A DNA stretch of 43,502 bases from Hyphomicrobiales bacterium (GCA_900467745.1 UBQW01000045.1:331-43832), one strand, 5' to 3'; positions 8,592 through 17,717 are shown, counted from the stretch's first letter. Made by a program: numbers and translations. Notes: generated by a model from the sequence alone, not told the origin.

Positions 8592-9563
8592 TCAGCGCAA
8601 TGGTGGCGTTGTCATCGCTTTGACGACCGCGGCGATGGAGGTGATCCTTTCTTTTGGCCCCTTTTCCAGCGCGGGAGATTGGGTCATCGCTTCCGCGATG
8701 TGGGAAAGATCGGCCTTCGAGGCAGTCAGCTTGCCTATTGCGGGGACGTCAATCGTATCGGACAACTTTACGAAGGCGACGTCATTTTGGTCGTCGACGT
8801 GGAGAACCCTCCAAAATCCCGTAAATCTTGGGTTTCGCTTTCCAACGTCGAAGTCAATTAGCCAGTCGCCTACGGATATGTCGGTTCCCCATCCCTCGTA
8901 GATATCTGTCCCGGTGAGGGTGCCGTCATTCCGGATTGCTTCTTCGCGAACCTGGACTGCATTTTTAGATGCGGAACGTGCCCATTGGACGACCTTGATG
9001 TCATCGAATGCGGGATGGTCGGGCTGTCGGCTCACGAGTTCCAGCAGATTGGACGTCAGCCCGCCCAGCACAGGCGCAAACTTCTTTCTAGCGTCCCACG
9101 CTTCGCGAGCTAGGCTCATCTGCTCTACACCGATATCTAACGCTTGGGAAAACCGGGAATCGCACCATTCCGAAAGCTGTCTCCGCAGGTCGAGGTCTTT
9201 GCTCTCGATATTCGCCTCAGCCCAACCCAGCGCGGCCGCGCCTTCTATCACAAGCCCGTTGCTCGATGCGTTCGAGGAGCCCATAACAAGGGCTTGCGGC
9301 GTGAGATAGACTTTGCCGTGAAGTCGCCAGTCCGTGCGGACCTCGACATTGTCCATATCCAACAATCGCTGGATTTCATCTGGGTTGCACGCACCGGAAT
9401 CTAGATTGCAAACGATTCTCAGAGACTTCCATGACTTGTTGAGTCCAAGTCGTTCAATGGCTCCCGTTCCCCAGAACGCGACAGCTAGGGTTGCAGTATC
9501 CGCGCCAGAAAGCATGGAGCGGATAGCATCCAGTGCTGCCGTCTCGTTTAGAAAGCCAGTCAA
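8592..9563 (-). CDS. Phospholipase D-like (HKD) protein, possible nuclease
   Basis: The 323-residue protein begins like PLD-family nucleases and carries one HKD-type motif: H82-x-K84 followed by GSSNAS at 95-100. The Asp normally four residues after the Lys is replaced by Pro (position 89), so catalysis may be altered or served by another residue. PLD nucleases work as dimers that pair two such motifs, and a single motif fits that. The C-terminal half (about 150-323) is not recognisable. The start is a TTG at 9563 with a strong AGGAGG five bases before it. It is the first gene of the four-gene minus-strand operon. Confidence 0.72.
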   Translation of the reverse strand: MTGFLNETAALDAIRSMLSGADTATLAVAFWGTGAIERLGLNKSWKSLRIVCNLDSGACNPDEIQRLLDMDNVEVRTDWRLHGKVYLTPQALVMGSSNASSNGLVIEGAAALGWAEANIESKDLDLRRQLSEWCDSRFSQALDIGVEQMSLAREAWDARKKFAPVLGGLTSNLLELVSRQPDHPAFDDIKVVQWARSASKNAVQVREEAIRNDGTLTGTDIYEGWGTDISVGDWLIDFDVGKRNPRFTGFWRVLHVDDQNDVAFVKLSDTIDVPAIGKLTASKADLSHIAEAMTQSPALEKGPKERITSIAAVVKAMTTPPLR

Positions 9564-9762
9564 CCGCTCCTCCTATTTTACGCTAGCCACGCGCGGAATC
9601 ACCGAATGAATATAGATGGGTAGCCCGATTCGGATAGGTTGTTGTCGGCGCAGTCGACCAAGCCCCCAAAAATGGTTGGCAGGGATTTTTATTGGTTTAG
9701 GGCATGCCGTTGCCATGAGGCTGCTGGCCCGTAATAGTTGTGCGTCGAATCGGAGGAAATTT

Positions 9763-10053
9763 ATGCGTAGAATGTTGATTGTCATCGTTTCACTTCTTGT
9801 TAGCGTGACCGCCTCACTTGCAGACACGAGCTGTGAGGCCACCAAGGGCGCTTATGACAGTCTTCAAACAGGCATGAGCTACTCGCAGGCCGTCGGCCTG
9901 ATAGGCTGCGAAGGTGAAGAAATGAGCAGTACTGAAATGGCCGGCTTCAAAACCGTGATGCTGATGTGGACCGGCAATTCGTTCGGAGGGAACATGAATG
10001 CGATGTTCCAGAACAATCGCTTGGTGAGCAAGGCCCAGTTCGGACTGAAGTAG
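9763..10053 (+). CDS. Secreted DUF3862 / BLIP-fold protein
   Basis: The 96-residue product starts with a signal peptide (MRRMLIVIVSLLVSVTASLA, cleavage before DTS). The mature part has YDSLQTGMSYSQAVGLIG, the turn-helix typical of the SmpA/BLIP-like domain, then a second strand pair ending LVSKAQFGLK. Two Cys (in SCEAT and IGCEG) could pair. The ATG at 9763 follows CGGAGG at a good distance, which rules out the longer reading frame upstream. It stands alone, divergent from the nuclease-chaperone operon. Function of DUF3862 proteins is not established; envelope location is inferred. Confidence 0.78.
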   Translation: MRRMLIVIVSLLVSVTASLADTSCEATKGAYDSLQTGMSYSQAVGLIGCEGEEMSSTEMAGFKTVMLMWTGNSFGGNMNAMFQNNRLVSKAQFGLK

Positions 10054-10129
10054 AACTAGACTTCGACCAGGCATTGTAGAGATCGACCAGCGCCGATCTC
10101 GCAAGGCGGTTCACCATGAACGAAATCAA

Positions 10130-11059
10130 TCATGCGGCGATCGGTGTCAGCAACGCCCGACCATCGAAGTAGGCCTCGAGGTTCGACGACAGTTGAGCCA
10201 CCAGCTTAGGCAACACCGAAGATGTTACGCCGGCCGAGTGGGGAGTCAGGATAACGTTGTCCAACCCGAGCCACCTCTCCGGATCGGTCGGCTCGGATTG
10301 GAAAACGTCCAGAGCAGCGCCACCAAGAAGCCCTGAGCGAAGGAGTTCAATCAATGCATCCTCATCCACGAGACTTCCCCTGGCCACGTTGACGATAAGG
10401 CCATCAGGACCGAGGGCTTCTAGAACCTCTTTCGAGATTAGGTGACGGTTGCTATTGTCAGCGCTGCTGGCCACGAACACGACGTCTGCCTCCCGTGCCA
10501 ATGTCATTAGGTCCCGCACCCGTGGATATGTGACGTCGTTTTTCTCTCGGGGCCCCCACCAAAAAACCGGCAATCCCAAACCCGCACATCGGCTGGCTAT
10601 GCCTTTTCCGATCGCGCCCATGCCAACAATGCCGACCGACATCTCACTCAAGGACCGGGTGACCACTTTCTTTTTGGCGTCCCATCTGCCAGAGCGGACA
10701 ATTCGGTCGCCCGTGACAAGTCCGCGCGTCCAAGCGATCAATAGGCCGACAGCGTGATCGGCGACGTCATCGTGGTTCACGTTGATGGCGCGCGAAACCT
10801 TAATGCCATGTGCGGTCGCCCACTCGACATCAACGCCGTCATAACCGCTTGTAAGGCACGCGATGAGGCCAAGGTTCGGAAATTGCGATAAGTAGCTGTC
10901 TTCCAGTAGGATGTCACCAGCAACAACGATCGCTCTGACAGCTTCCAGATCTGATTGTGAAAGCGGCTCCCATGCTTTCAGCACTTGGAAATTTGTCGAT
11001 AGCTTCTCCGCCACGAAGCCAATTTGTTCGTGTGCGACGAGGACCGTATTCTTTGTCAT
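10130..11059 (-). CDS. D-isomer-specific 2-hydroxyacid dehydrogenase
   Basis: The 309-residue enzyme belongs to the NAD(P)-dependent D-2-hydroxyacid dehydrogenases, which interconvert 2-keto acids and D-2-hydroxy acids. The Rossmann motif VGIVGMGAIGKG lies at 142-153 and the catalytic triad is visible as R227 (NVARGSLVDE), E256 (FQSEPTDP) and H274 (LTPHSAG). Features such as WWGP after the second strand fit the hydroxypyruvate/glyoxylate reductase branch, but the substrate is not fixed. I use the ATG at 11059, which has AAGGAA before it; an upstream extension to 11200 is possible but lacks domain support. A TATAC-N4-GTATG palindrome sits 179 bases upstream. Confidence 0.88.
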   Translation of the reverse strand: MTKNTVLVAHEQIGFVAEKLSTNFQVLKAWEPLSQSDLEAVRAIVVAGDILLEDSYLSQFPNLGLIACLTSGYDGVDVEWATAHGIKVSRAINVNHDDVADHAVGLLIAWTRGLVTGDRIVRSGRWDAKKKVVTRSLSEMSVGIVGMGAIGKGIASRCAGLGLPVFWWGPREKNDVTYPRVRDLMTLAREADVVFVASSADNSNRHLISKEVLEALGPDGLIVNVARGSLVDEDALIELLRSGLLGGAALDVFQSEPTDPERWLGLDNVILTPHSAGVTSSVLPKLVAQLSSNLEAYFDGRALLTPIAA

Positions 11060-11834
11060 ATGCAATTTCCTTGGTCGTGATAGGAAACCGTCCCCGGGCA
11101 GCGGTAGACGGTTTTGCAGCGCGTAGAGCAGATCTCGCGGGGAGGGGGCGGCCCGGAGGGTAAAGCACCGCTGTTCGCCTCTTGAGAGTGGCAAGGCCAC
11201 ATGGGCGGTGTACCCACTTGGTGGAGGTGCGTCTAATTATACCTGGGTATGCGTTGCCGAGGTCGGCCGTTGCGCCCATCTGCAGGGATAACGTGGACGC
11301 GACGTAGTTCAAGCTTCAGACACAGATCAGACAGATCGAGGTCTGGGCTCGTCGCAGTCTTTGCGTAAAAGGCGTCCTGAAATGGTTTCGCGCCTGCATC
11401 AACCCGCACTAGTCTCCGATCAACAAAAAATGTCGAAAGCCGTCGCAGGCGCTAACGACCTCCTATCGCGCATTATTATTTCTCTCCGCTTGTCCCTCTT
11501 TGAAGCCATCCATCCAGATTTTTGCGTCTTCGGGCTGTTCGTTGGCATCCGGGCAGTCTGCCATTCCTGCACGCTCAAGGGCCGCCTTCCGGCCCCTATT
11601 CCAAAGTTCGCTCTTCCTTCCGTCGTACACTGCCACTTTGCGTCTACCTCTTGCGTTACAACAACTACGGCAAACTCATGAGATGCCTGCTAACCTTTAA
11701 CACAAGTGCCTCTGACAGCTCCATGGCAACGGGCGTTGCTGAATCATGCGGGATGGCCATATCCCTCGGCATCTCATGACCGGAGTCCATCACGAATGCC
11801 GAAGATTCCTCGCGGATCATTTCGGCCTCCTTGC
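11060..11834. other. Long noncoding region between the dehydrogenase and the monooxygenase
   Basis: Nearly 780 bases carry no open frame that looks like a protein. The part near 11060-11300 should hold the promoter of the minus-strand dehydrogenase and contains a palindromic box at 11238-11251. The part from 11300 to 11834 shows nothing I can name; it may be decayed sequence downstream of the monooxygenase. Confidence 0.5.
11238..11251. promoter_or_regulatory. Palindromic box TATAC-CTGG-GTATG
   Basis: It matches the consensus TATAC-N4-GTATA at nine of ten fixed positions. Others occur at 17892, 18062, 25631, 28434, 29053 and 30879. It lies 179 bases before the dehydrogenase start on the minus strand. 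A FixJ-family regulator is the proposed binder. Confidence 0.55.
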
Positions 11835-13403
11835 TCAAGCTCCCACGCCCCCGCGAAGGCCATTGACGTGACTTGGTTCTCTTTGTTGAGCTTCAGGTCG
11901 GATGCCTATCCGCTCGAAATACTGCCTGACCTCCTGATAGGCCGGTTGCCGCATGACCATTCCAATGTATCCATCTGGTCGAACAAGATAGAGAGTGCCA
12001 GCTTTATAGCCGGCCTTCCTTGCCGCAGTGGTCAATGGGCGATGGATAATCGTCAAACCTTCTTGGGTCAGGCGTTCGGAACATTCGAGCATCCTGTCCC
12101 CAAAAGAGACCGCCGCCCAGTTCAGGCCATCCAGCGACTCGAATAGCAGCAGGTCCTTTACCCAGGGCAGTCGCTCCCCGCTTTTTATTCGGCCAACTCC
12201 GCCTGCGTTGAGGAGACTGTCTGGATAGCCGACATGCAACTCGCCTATCAACTTGAACACCGCGCGCTTGCTGACGTCGAGACGAGCAAACGCCGATATT
12301 AGAGTCGGCACGATCCACAGCCTGAGGAGCCGAGCAACCATTCCTTTGCTTATCATGCTCTTGAACAGCCTGTCTGTGGTGGACACCAACTTATCTGCCA
12401 CAGGTTTGCGTTCACGCTCATAGCTATCCAGGAGTGCTTGTGAGGCGCGCCCCTGAATGACCGCGGCAAGCTTCCAAGCAAGATTAACGGCGTCACCGAG
12501 GCCGGTGTTCATACCTTGGCCCCCGATCGGGCTATGAACGTGCGCGGCATCCCCTACGATCAGGCACCTGCCGTGACGATACTGGCCGGCCACTTTGTGG
12601 CTGACCTGGTATGTTGAAAACCAGCGTAGGTCACAGATCGAGACCCCCAGGAGTTCCTGCAGGCGGGAAGTCATCGCAGAGAAGGCGGATTTCGTGCCGA
12701 CCAAGCTATCCGGGACGACGCCGATTAATCTATGCGTGCCGCTGCTTCGTACCGGCAGCATCAGTGTGACCGACTCCGCATCTAAAGCGAAATAGACGTC
12801 CTGGAGAGAGGGACTGGTACCGACATCCGCGACGAAGAAGGTCCCTTCCGTTGTGCCGCCTTCGAACTCGATGCCCAGCCGTTTGCGAACGAAGCTTCTG
12901 GAACCGTCACAACCGATCAGCCAGCGTGCAGTACAGGTCTCGGTCCGCCCGTCCTTCCGGGACAGATACGCCTCTACCCGATCGGCACGATCATCTATTC
13001 CCACGAGCTCGGTGTTCCACTCAGGCGAAACCCCCAGAGCGGAAAGCTCCGAAATCAGAAACGCCTCGTGCTCGTTTTGTGGAAGCGCCAGAACAAAGGG
13101 AAATTTCGTGCCAACGGGCCCCATCGTTTTGAGGGAGAAACTCATGCGTTGGCGACCCTCCACCAGAAGGTGGCCATCCTCCAGGCGCATGCCGAGTTTG
13201 ATCGCTTTTTCGGCAAGACCGAGCATGTCGTAGAATTCCAGCGTGCGCGCCTGGATCACCATTGCCCGGCTCTCCCGTGACGGGCCTTCGCGCCTCTCAA
13301 CCAACCGGACGGCAACGCCGTTCGAAGCCAGGATGTATGCGAGCAAAAGGCCGGTTGGACCGGCTCCGGAAATCAATACGTCGCTATCGAAATTGGTGTC
13401 CAT
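11835..13403 (-). CDS. FAD-dependent aromatic-type monooxygenase
   Basis: The 522-residue flavoprotein belongs to the p-hydroxybenzoate hydroxylase-like class, which hydroxylates phenolic or polycyclic aromatic substrates with NAD(P)H and oxygen. Visible FAD motifs are GAGPTG (13-18), the CDG motif in LIGCDGSRS (163-171), and GDAAHVHSPIGGQGMNTG from about 284. The last 100 residues look like the thioredoxin-like dimer domain of phenol hydroxylase and tetracycline-type oxygenases, with LVRPDGYIGM near the end. The ATG at 13403 follows AGGTGA. A DHA2-type exporter gene lies 280 bases upstream on the same strand. Substrate is unknown; detoxification or catabolism of an aromatic is inferred. Confidence 0.88.
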   Translation of the reverse strand: MDTNFDSDVLISGAGPTGLLLAYILASNGVAVRLVERREGPSRESRAMVIQARTLEFYDMLGLAEKAIKLGMRLEDGHLLVEGRQRMSFSLKTMGPVGTKFPFVLALPQNEHEAFLISELSALGVSPEWNTELVGIDDRADRVEAYLSRKDGRTETCTARWLIGCDGSRSFVRKRLGIEFEGGTTEGTFFVADVGTSPSLQDVYFALDAESVTLMLPVRSSGTHRLIGVVPDSLVGTKSAFSAMTSRLQELLGVSICDLRWFSTYQVSHKVAGQYRHGRCLIVGDAAHVHSPIGGQGMNTGLGDAVNLAWKLAAVIQGRASQALLDSYERERKPVADKLVSTTDRLFKSMISKGMVARLLRLWIVPTLISAFARLDVSKRAVFKLIGELHVGYPDSLLNAGGVGRIKSGERLPWVKDLLLFESLDGLNWAAVSFGDRMLECSERLTQEGLTIIHRPLTTAARKAGYKAGTLYLVRPDGYIGMVMRQPAYQEVRQYFERIGIRPEAQQREPSHVNGLRGGVGA

Positions 13404-13683
13404 TTCACCTGCTCTCTACGCAAGGGGATGCGGCTCGTCTGAGGTCGCATGAACCGTGATGTAGACCGACGCAGTTTAGACGGGCAGATATCTTTCAGTA
13501 TATTTGGACGTCGGGACCGATCCGCATGCAACAACGGCTTCGTGGACACCGCATCTTGGAAATTGCTTTAGGGCGCAGCGCGGCTCTGCCACTCAAGCTC
13601 ATCTACAAAATGCTGGGGCTCACCAACCTTTAGCACCGCTGCTGCCAGCTCAGGCACACCGTCCTTCCTCCGCCAGCGCGTAC

Positions 13684-15270
13684 CTATTTGGGTCCCAGTA
13701 CCCGCCCGAGAAATATCTTCCACATTATCAAGCATGGTGCCGCGATGAAGAAGAACAGCGTTATCGAGAAGAAAGCTGAGTCGAAAGCGATAGTCGTGGC
13801 TTGGAGTTGGACTTGCTTTCCGATCAGGGTAACCGCGGTCTTCTTTGCAAGTCCTGCCTCCATCCCGTGGTGTGAAAGAAGGTTCCCGATCGAGCTGATG
13901 CGGGCGGCTACCTCTCCTCGACCGGGAAAAATGTGCGAGGCGAGGATGACCCGGTTCTGAGCCGTCTGGTCTTCGATAAATGTCTGTAGAAACGAGATGC
14001 CCCCAAGCCCTCCAAGCTGTCGTCCGATGCTAAAGAGTGCGACGCCGTAAAGCAGGAGCGTCTTGTCCAGACTCATCAAGGTGACGAGAGTGATCGAAAG
14101 GAACAAGAAGCCCAACGCCAGACCGCGTATCAGGATTGCAGGTGTCATGTCCGGGATACCACTCCCAGGGCTCGAACCCGACAGCAGCCACATCGCCAGC
14201 ATCAAACCCAAAATTCCGAGAGGTACAGTGACGATGCCGGGCAACTTCAGCTTCTGGATGAGGAATGCTGTGAGGAACAGGGAGGCAATGAACATGATCG
14301 TGCTCGGCAGAAGGAGGCTTCCCGCTGCCGTAGGCGTCATTTTGAGAACCGAGACCGCAAACGCGGGTATTACGAAGCTGCTCCCAAGCAGCGCAAAGCC
14401 AGCCGCCAAACTCGCGACGATACCAAAGCAGAAATTGGGATTCCTGAAGACTGCAAAATTGAAGATCGTCGCCGATGCGGGTTCGTATAGCTGCCGCCCG
14501 ATCTGGAGCGCTATAGCGCCGGCACCAATTGCGATCGCAAGAACAACCGTCTGGTTATTGAGCCAGTCCCAACGGTTTCCTTGGCTAAGAACGAAGCTGA
14601 TCGCGAACGCTGCTGTCCCAATCAATGCGATCCCTGCAATATCGACGCGCACCTTTGGGCTATCGACATCCTTCGCCTGGGGCGACAGCGCCAGCAACGC
14701 GACACCGGCAACGCCGAACGGTACCGAGCAGCGGAAGATAAGTGACCAGTCGACACTGTCCAGCAACCAGCCTTGCATGTATGGGGCGATCGTCGCCGGC
14801 GCGACAACTGCGCCGATAGCATAGACACTTTGAACGACCGGCTGCTGCCTCAGCGGGAAAACTCTGAAAAGCAGGGCCTGAGCTCCCACGAGTAAAACTC
14901 CGCCGCTAGATCCTTGAAGAAGGCGCAGGACATACAGAACATTGAGCTCTAACACGTAAGACGCGCCGTAGCAGGCGGCCGTCATGACAAGGCCCGCGAC
15001 CATTACGCATCGATAGAGACCGAACGCGCCTGCCAACCAAGGTGAGATAGCAAAAGCGATCAATTTGGCCGCAGTGTAACCGTAGTCGAGTTTTGCGAAT
15101 TCGTCGGGGGATGCATGGACGCTGCCCATGATATCTAGCCTAGCCATCGAAAGCGCTGTCCCAGCGATGGCATCGGTGAGAACGATCGTCATTGCGCCGG
15201 CTAGAAGAAAGTAAGGACCGACCCATGAGATTGGACGTCCAATGCCGTCTGTATGAGATATGTTAGCCAT
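13684..15270 (-). CDS. MFS transporter, DHA2 (EmrB/QacA-like) type
   Basis: The protein has 528 residues from the ATG at 15270, which has GGAGA six bases upstream; a GTG at 15291 is a weaker start. Hydrophobic segments repeat along its whole length, giving about 14 predicted helices as in the DHA2 drug:H+ antiporters. The RLLQGSSGG segment near residue 125 fits motif C-region sequences and the loop after helix 2-3 (LAGAFGLYRC) is a variant of motif A. The cytoplasmic N-terminus is short. It precedes the aromatic monooxygenase gene on the same strand, so it may export or import that enzyme's substrate. Substrate is not known. Confidence 0.82.
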   Translation of the reverse strand: MANISHTDGIGRPISWVGPYFLLAGAMTIVLTDAIAGTALSMARLDIMGSVHASPDEFAKLDYGYTAAKLIAFAISPWLAGAFGLYRCVMVAGLVMTAACYGASYVLELNVLYVLRLLQGSSGGVLLVGAQALLFRVFPLRQQPVVQSVYAIGAVVAPATIAPYMQGWLLDSVDWSLIFRCSVPFGVAGVALLALSPQAKDVDSPKVRVDIAGIALIGTAAFAISFVLSQGNRWDWLNNQTVVLAIAIGAGAIALQIGRQLYEPASATIFNFAVFRNPNFCFGIVASLAAGFALLGSSFVIPAFAVSVLKMTPTAAGSLLLPSTIMFIASLFLTAFLIQKLKLPGIVTVPLGILGLMLAMWLLSGSSPGSGIPDMTPAILIRGLALGFLFLSITLVTLMSLDKTLLLYGVALFSIGRQLGGLGGISFLQTFIEDQTAQNRVILASHIFPGRGEVAARISSIGNLLSHHGMEAGLAKKTAVTLIGKQVQLQATTIAFDSAFFSITLFFFIAAPCLIMWKIFLGRVLGPK

Positions 15271-15597
15271 CGCTGTCTCCAGTTTTTGCACCGACAGGTA
15301 CGTTTGGAATGCCGCTCGACGGAGCTATGATGGACCTCCGACACACGCGCGATAATCGCCTCTTTACTGAATGGAATTTCAAACGAGGGTTTAAGATGAC
15401 CAGCGCGTCCTGGAGAAATTGGGATCGTTCACGCAAACTGAAGGCATGCTGACGTTTACCTAGTGACTGCCTGCTACTGGCAGGAACAGAAGCTCGTCGA
15501 TTGAAGAGATCGGAAAACCGCGCAGTGGGGGCGTGGCGATTTCGGAATGCCTTATTTCGATAAGACATTCTGACAACGACGCATCTCTAGCCTGGGA
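15271..15597. other. Noncoding gap upstream of the MFS gene
   Basis: The gap must contain the promoter of the minus-strand transporter gene. One short palindrome, CTTATTTCGATAAG (about 15551-15564), is visible 280 bases before that gene and also lies just past the end of the DUF2934 gene. No gene seen. Confidence 0.35.
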
Positions 15598-15798
15598 TTA
15601 CTGCGCAAGCCCCCGCAGCCTTTTGAGGACTTCAATGCCGTCGGGAGATGCCATCGTGAGCTCCATCAGACCACGTTCCGCGCAAGCTTGGATCCAATGC
15701 TCTTGGCTCTTACCCTCCGGACGGCCTGCCTCTTCCCACAGAAAATAGGCTCGCTTGTTGATCCAATTTAACTTCTGCTCCGACACACCAGCCTGCAT
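15598..15798 (-). CDS. DUF2934 protein
   Basis: This small protein of 66 residues matches the DUF2934 pattern: an Ile-x-x-RAY-x-LWEEAGRPEG helix-turn, then S-x-E-HW-x-QA. Such proteins are frequent in rhizobia and have no known function. The ATG at 15798 has GGAGG five bases upstream, whereas the ATG at 15810 is too close to its AGGA. The C-terminal third (after MELTMASP) is not part of the domain. Confidence 0.75.
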   Translation of the reverse strand: MQAGVSEQKLNWINKRAYFLWEEAGRPEGKSQEHWIQACAERGLMELTMASPDGIEVLKRLRGLAQ

Positions 15799-15840
15799 TT
15801 CAACCTCCATCCGTCCTGGCGCTTGCGCCGAAGACTACAA

Positions 15841-16065
15841 TCAAGATGTTGTCCTACCGCCGGGAGGGCTCGGCGGCAATGTACACCCACGTGCACCTTG
15901 TACGGCTATGTGTTGCCGGAAAAGCTCGAGGTCTTGCCCTGGGTGTCGAGCTAGCGCGTTGATCGTCGTATCCGCGAGCTGATCGATCAAAACGAGCTCC
16001 TCACGGTCCGCGGGCATCCGACGCCGCAACCAATGCGCATCTGCTTGCGCGACTAGCGCGATCAT
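15841..16065 (-). CDS. Small unknown protein coupled to the methyltransferase gene
   Basis: This 74-residue frame starts in an ATGA overlap with the methyltransferase stop, which suggests translational coupling. The first 55 residues look helical and protein-like (DQLADTTINALARHPGQDLELF), while the end is rich in Pro and Gly. I do not recognise it. It may be a genuine small gene or a chance frame. Confidence 0.4.
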   Translation of the reverse strand: MIALVAQADAHWLRRRMPADREELVLIDQLADTTINALARHPGQDLELFRQHIAVQGARGCTLPPSPPGGRTTS

Positions 16066-16862
16066 TTCTCCGCGACAATGGCTATGGCATTCAGTTCCGA
16101 CCGATGCCGTTCAAGGGTACGTGCAATTCCTAAGATGCGTCTTCGGGCGATCGGGTTGCAGATGACGTTTCTCGCTATTCTAATGCCGCCTATCCATCCT
16201 TCGTCTTCGATCACCCGTGCCGGACGAAGCAAGTCCATTGGAGCAATAGCGATATGCCTTACCCTAAAGCCGGCGGCCGTCAGCAAGCCCGACCACTCCG
16301 CTTGCGAAAGTGGCCGAGCGCCGACCTTCAGCACATTCTGGAGGTCTCTTTCAATCTCGTGCGAATGATTGTCCCGACCCAGGCAAAGCTCGTGGATGCC
16401 GAACCTGCCCGCAGGCTTCAGCAGGCGGAATGCCTCGCCGATGATTTGCCGCTTTTTAACGTGAGGGTTCATGGTCATCATGGCCTCGCCTATGACAACA
16501 GAGCGAGACTCACCCGGAAGCCCTGTATTTTCGGCGCTGCCTAGCGCGACGGAAGCGCCGAAACGACTAGGAAGGTGGCGTTCTGACCAGTCCTTGGCCG
16601 CTATATCGCGTTCGATTCCAATGTATGATTCGGGGCCCCTGTCCAAAATCAGCCGAGCGGTGCGTCCGAGTCCGGGAGCGAATTCCGCGACTTCGTCGGT
16701 GCTGTTAATGTCGAGGAGTTCGAGCAGCTTTCGGGTCAGCCGCAGCCCGCCAGGTCGAAGAACGGTCTTTCCCATCCGTGCCAGAAGCCAATGCGCTGGC
16801 ATCTTTAGCAAATCTAGATCAGCGCCCGGCACTGCGTTGAAGCCCGATTTTTCTTGGCTCAT
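16062..16862 (-). CDS. Class I SAM-dependent methyltransferase
   Basis: The 266-residue protein has a Rossmann-like SAM site: motif I EVAEFAPGLGRTARLIL (57-73), an acidic residue at the end of the second strand (IGIERD, near 83), and VVIGEAMMTM followed by helix KKRQIIGEAFRLLKPAGRFGIHE, the usual motif II/III region. The last 90 residues are substrate-specific and not recognised. The substrate is unknown; small molecules or quinone-like compounds are typical. It is followed by the small coupled frame and preceded by the globin-like gene 31 bases upstream, so they may be one transcript. Confidence 0.82.
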   Translation of the reverse strand: MSQEKSGFNAVPGADLDLLKMPAHWLLARMGKTVLRPGGLRLTRKLLELLDINSTDEVAEFAPGLGRTARLILDRGPESYIGIERDIAAKDWSERHLPSRFGASVALGSAENTGLPGESRSVVIGEAMMTMNPHVKKRQIIGEAFRLLKPAGRFGIHELCLGRDNHSHEIERDLQNVLKVGARPLSQAEWSGLLTAAGFRVRHIAIAPMDLLRPARVIEDEGWIGGIRIARNVICNPIARRRILGIARTLERHRSELNAIAIVAEK

Positions 16863-16893
16863 TGGTGTTCCTGCTTTCCAGAGTGTGGATATC

Positions 16894-17343
16894 CTAGCCG
16901 AGGACGCTTCCTGTCATCAGGCTCTCAGAAACCTCGAGAAGTCGGTCAGACCGCTCCCGATCATCTAACCTGAGCGCGGAATTTAGGGCCGAAAGGGCTA
17001 TCTCGCTTATTTCCGCGAAGCGGGCAGCGGTATGCAGTGGTACCGATCTCAGACTGGCCTCAAGAAAGACATCAGATATTGCGCTGACGTCCTCCGGAGT
17101 TAGTTCAGCGAAATGGACCGAAACCGTTGCCACGTATTGTGCATGGTCGCCGGTCTGCAGAACCACAGATCTCCAAAATTTCTCGAAGCCGATCTCGAAC
17201 TCATGCCACTGGTTTCCTACCAGCTTGTCGAGAACCGGGCGAAGCGTTCTGCTCATTCTCAGACGGTACGATAGCTCGTCTACCAAGTCGGCAATTACGT
17301 CGCCATCAATGTAGATCGACGGATCGAGAGGCATGAATGGCAT
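16894..17343 (-). CDS. Truncated-globin-like protein (group III type), proximal His apparently absent
   Basis: The 149-residue helical protein resembles group III truncated haemoglobins. It has the W46-H47 pair of the region before helix E, the strong signature FWRSVVLQTGDH (56-67), H77, and LTPEDVSAISDVF (81-93), which aligns with LTPEHFDRWLALF of the family. The His that binds haem from the proximal side (PEH) would be at D85 here. The usual tail is longer by 20-30 residues (here rich in Asp/Glu and Arg). If the alignment is right, this protein may not bind haem in the normal way. Similarity is by eye and modest, so an unrelated helical protein is possible. Confidence 0.5.
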   Translation of the reverse strand: MPFMPLDPSIYIDGDVIADLVDELSYRLRMSRTLRPVLDKLVGNQWHEFEIGFEKFWRSVVLQTGDHAQYVATVSVHFAELTPEDVSAISDVFLEASLRSVPLHTAARFAEISEIALSALNSALRLDDRERSDRLLEVSESLMTGSVLG

Positions 17344-17362
17344 TGGGCTGCCTCAAAAGCGA

Positions 17363-17572
17363 TTAGGATCTAGGCCGGGCAACTCGAACTCGGTCTAATG
17401 CTACCGCGACCATGACGTTGCCTTCGCCGAAATGATGTGCTGCCGCGGCGATCAACATCTCGTATTGGTCGTGATCAATATATTCTCCCGCTAGCGCGTT
17501 CCCAGTGGGTTTGACCGCCTTCTTCCAGACATGAGGCAACCTCAACAGGTTCAATATCCGGGCTAATCTCAT
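17363..17572 (-). CDS. Small unknown protein
   Basis: The 69-residue product starts at an ATG with AGGAAAG before it. It is basic at both ends, with a HHFGEGNVMVAVALDRV segment near the middle of the C-terminal half. Nothing in it marks a family. The gene ends 20 bases before the globin-like gene and reads in the same direction, so the two are probably cotranscribed. Confidence 0.5.
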   Translation of the reverse strand: MRLARILNLLRLPHVWKKAVKPTGNALAGEYIDHDQYEMLIAAAAHHFGEGNVMVAVALDRVRVARPRS

Positions 17573-17717
17573 CGTTCTTTCCTAAAGATGAATTTTCAAT
17601 GCACCTATATTCCCAGCATGTCTTTGTGGCGAGTGGGCATTCTGCCGCAGCCGTCACCGTGATTTAGTTTCAGGTCCTGCCGCGATCACCGAGGAGGCGG
17701 CCGCTATCTCGATCCTG

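Noticed and set aside
14063..14824. Plus-strand open frame of 253 residues
   Set aside because: It is the antisense of the MFS gene; the transporter frame has clear membrane helices and a ribosome site.
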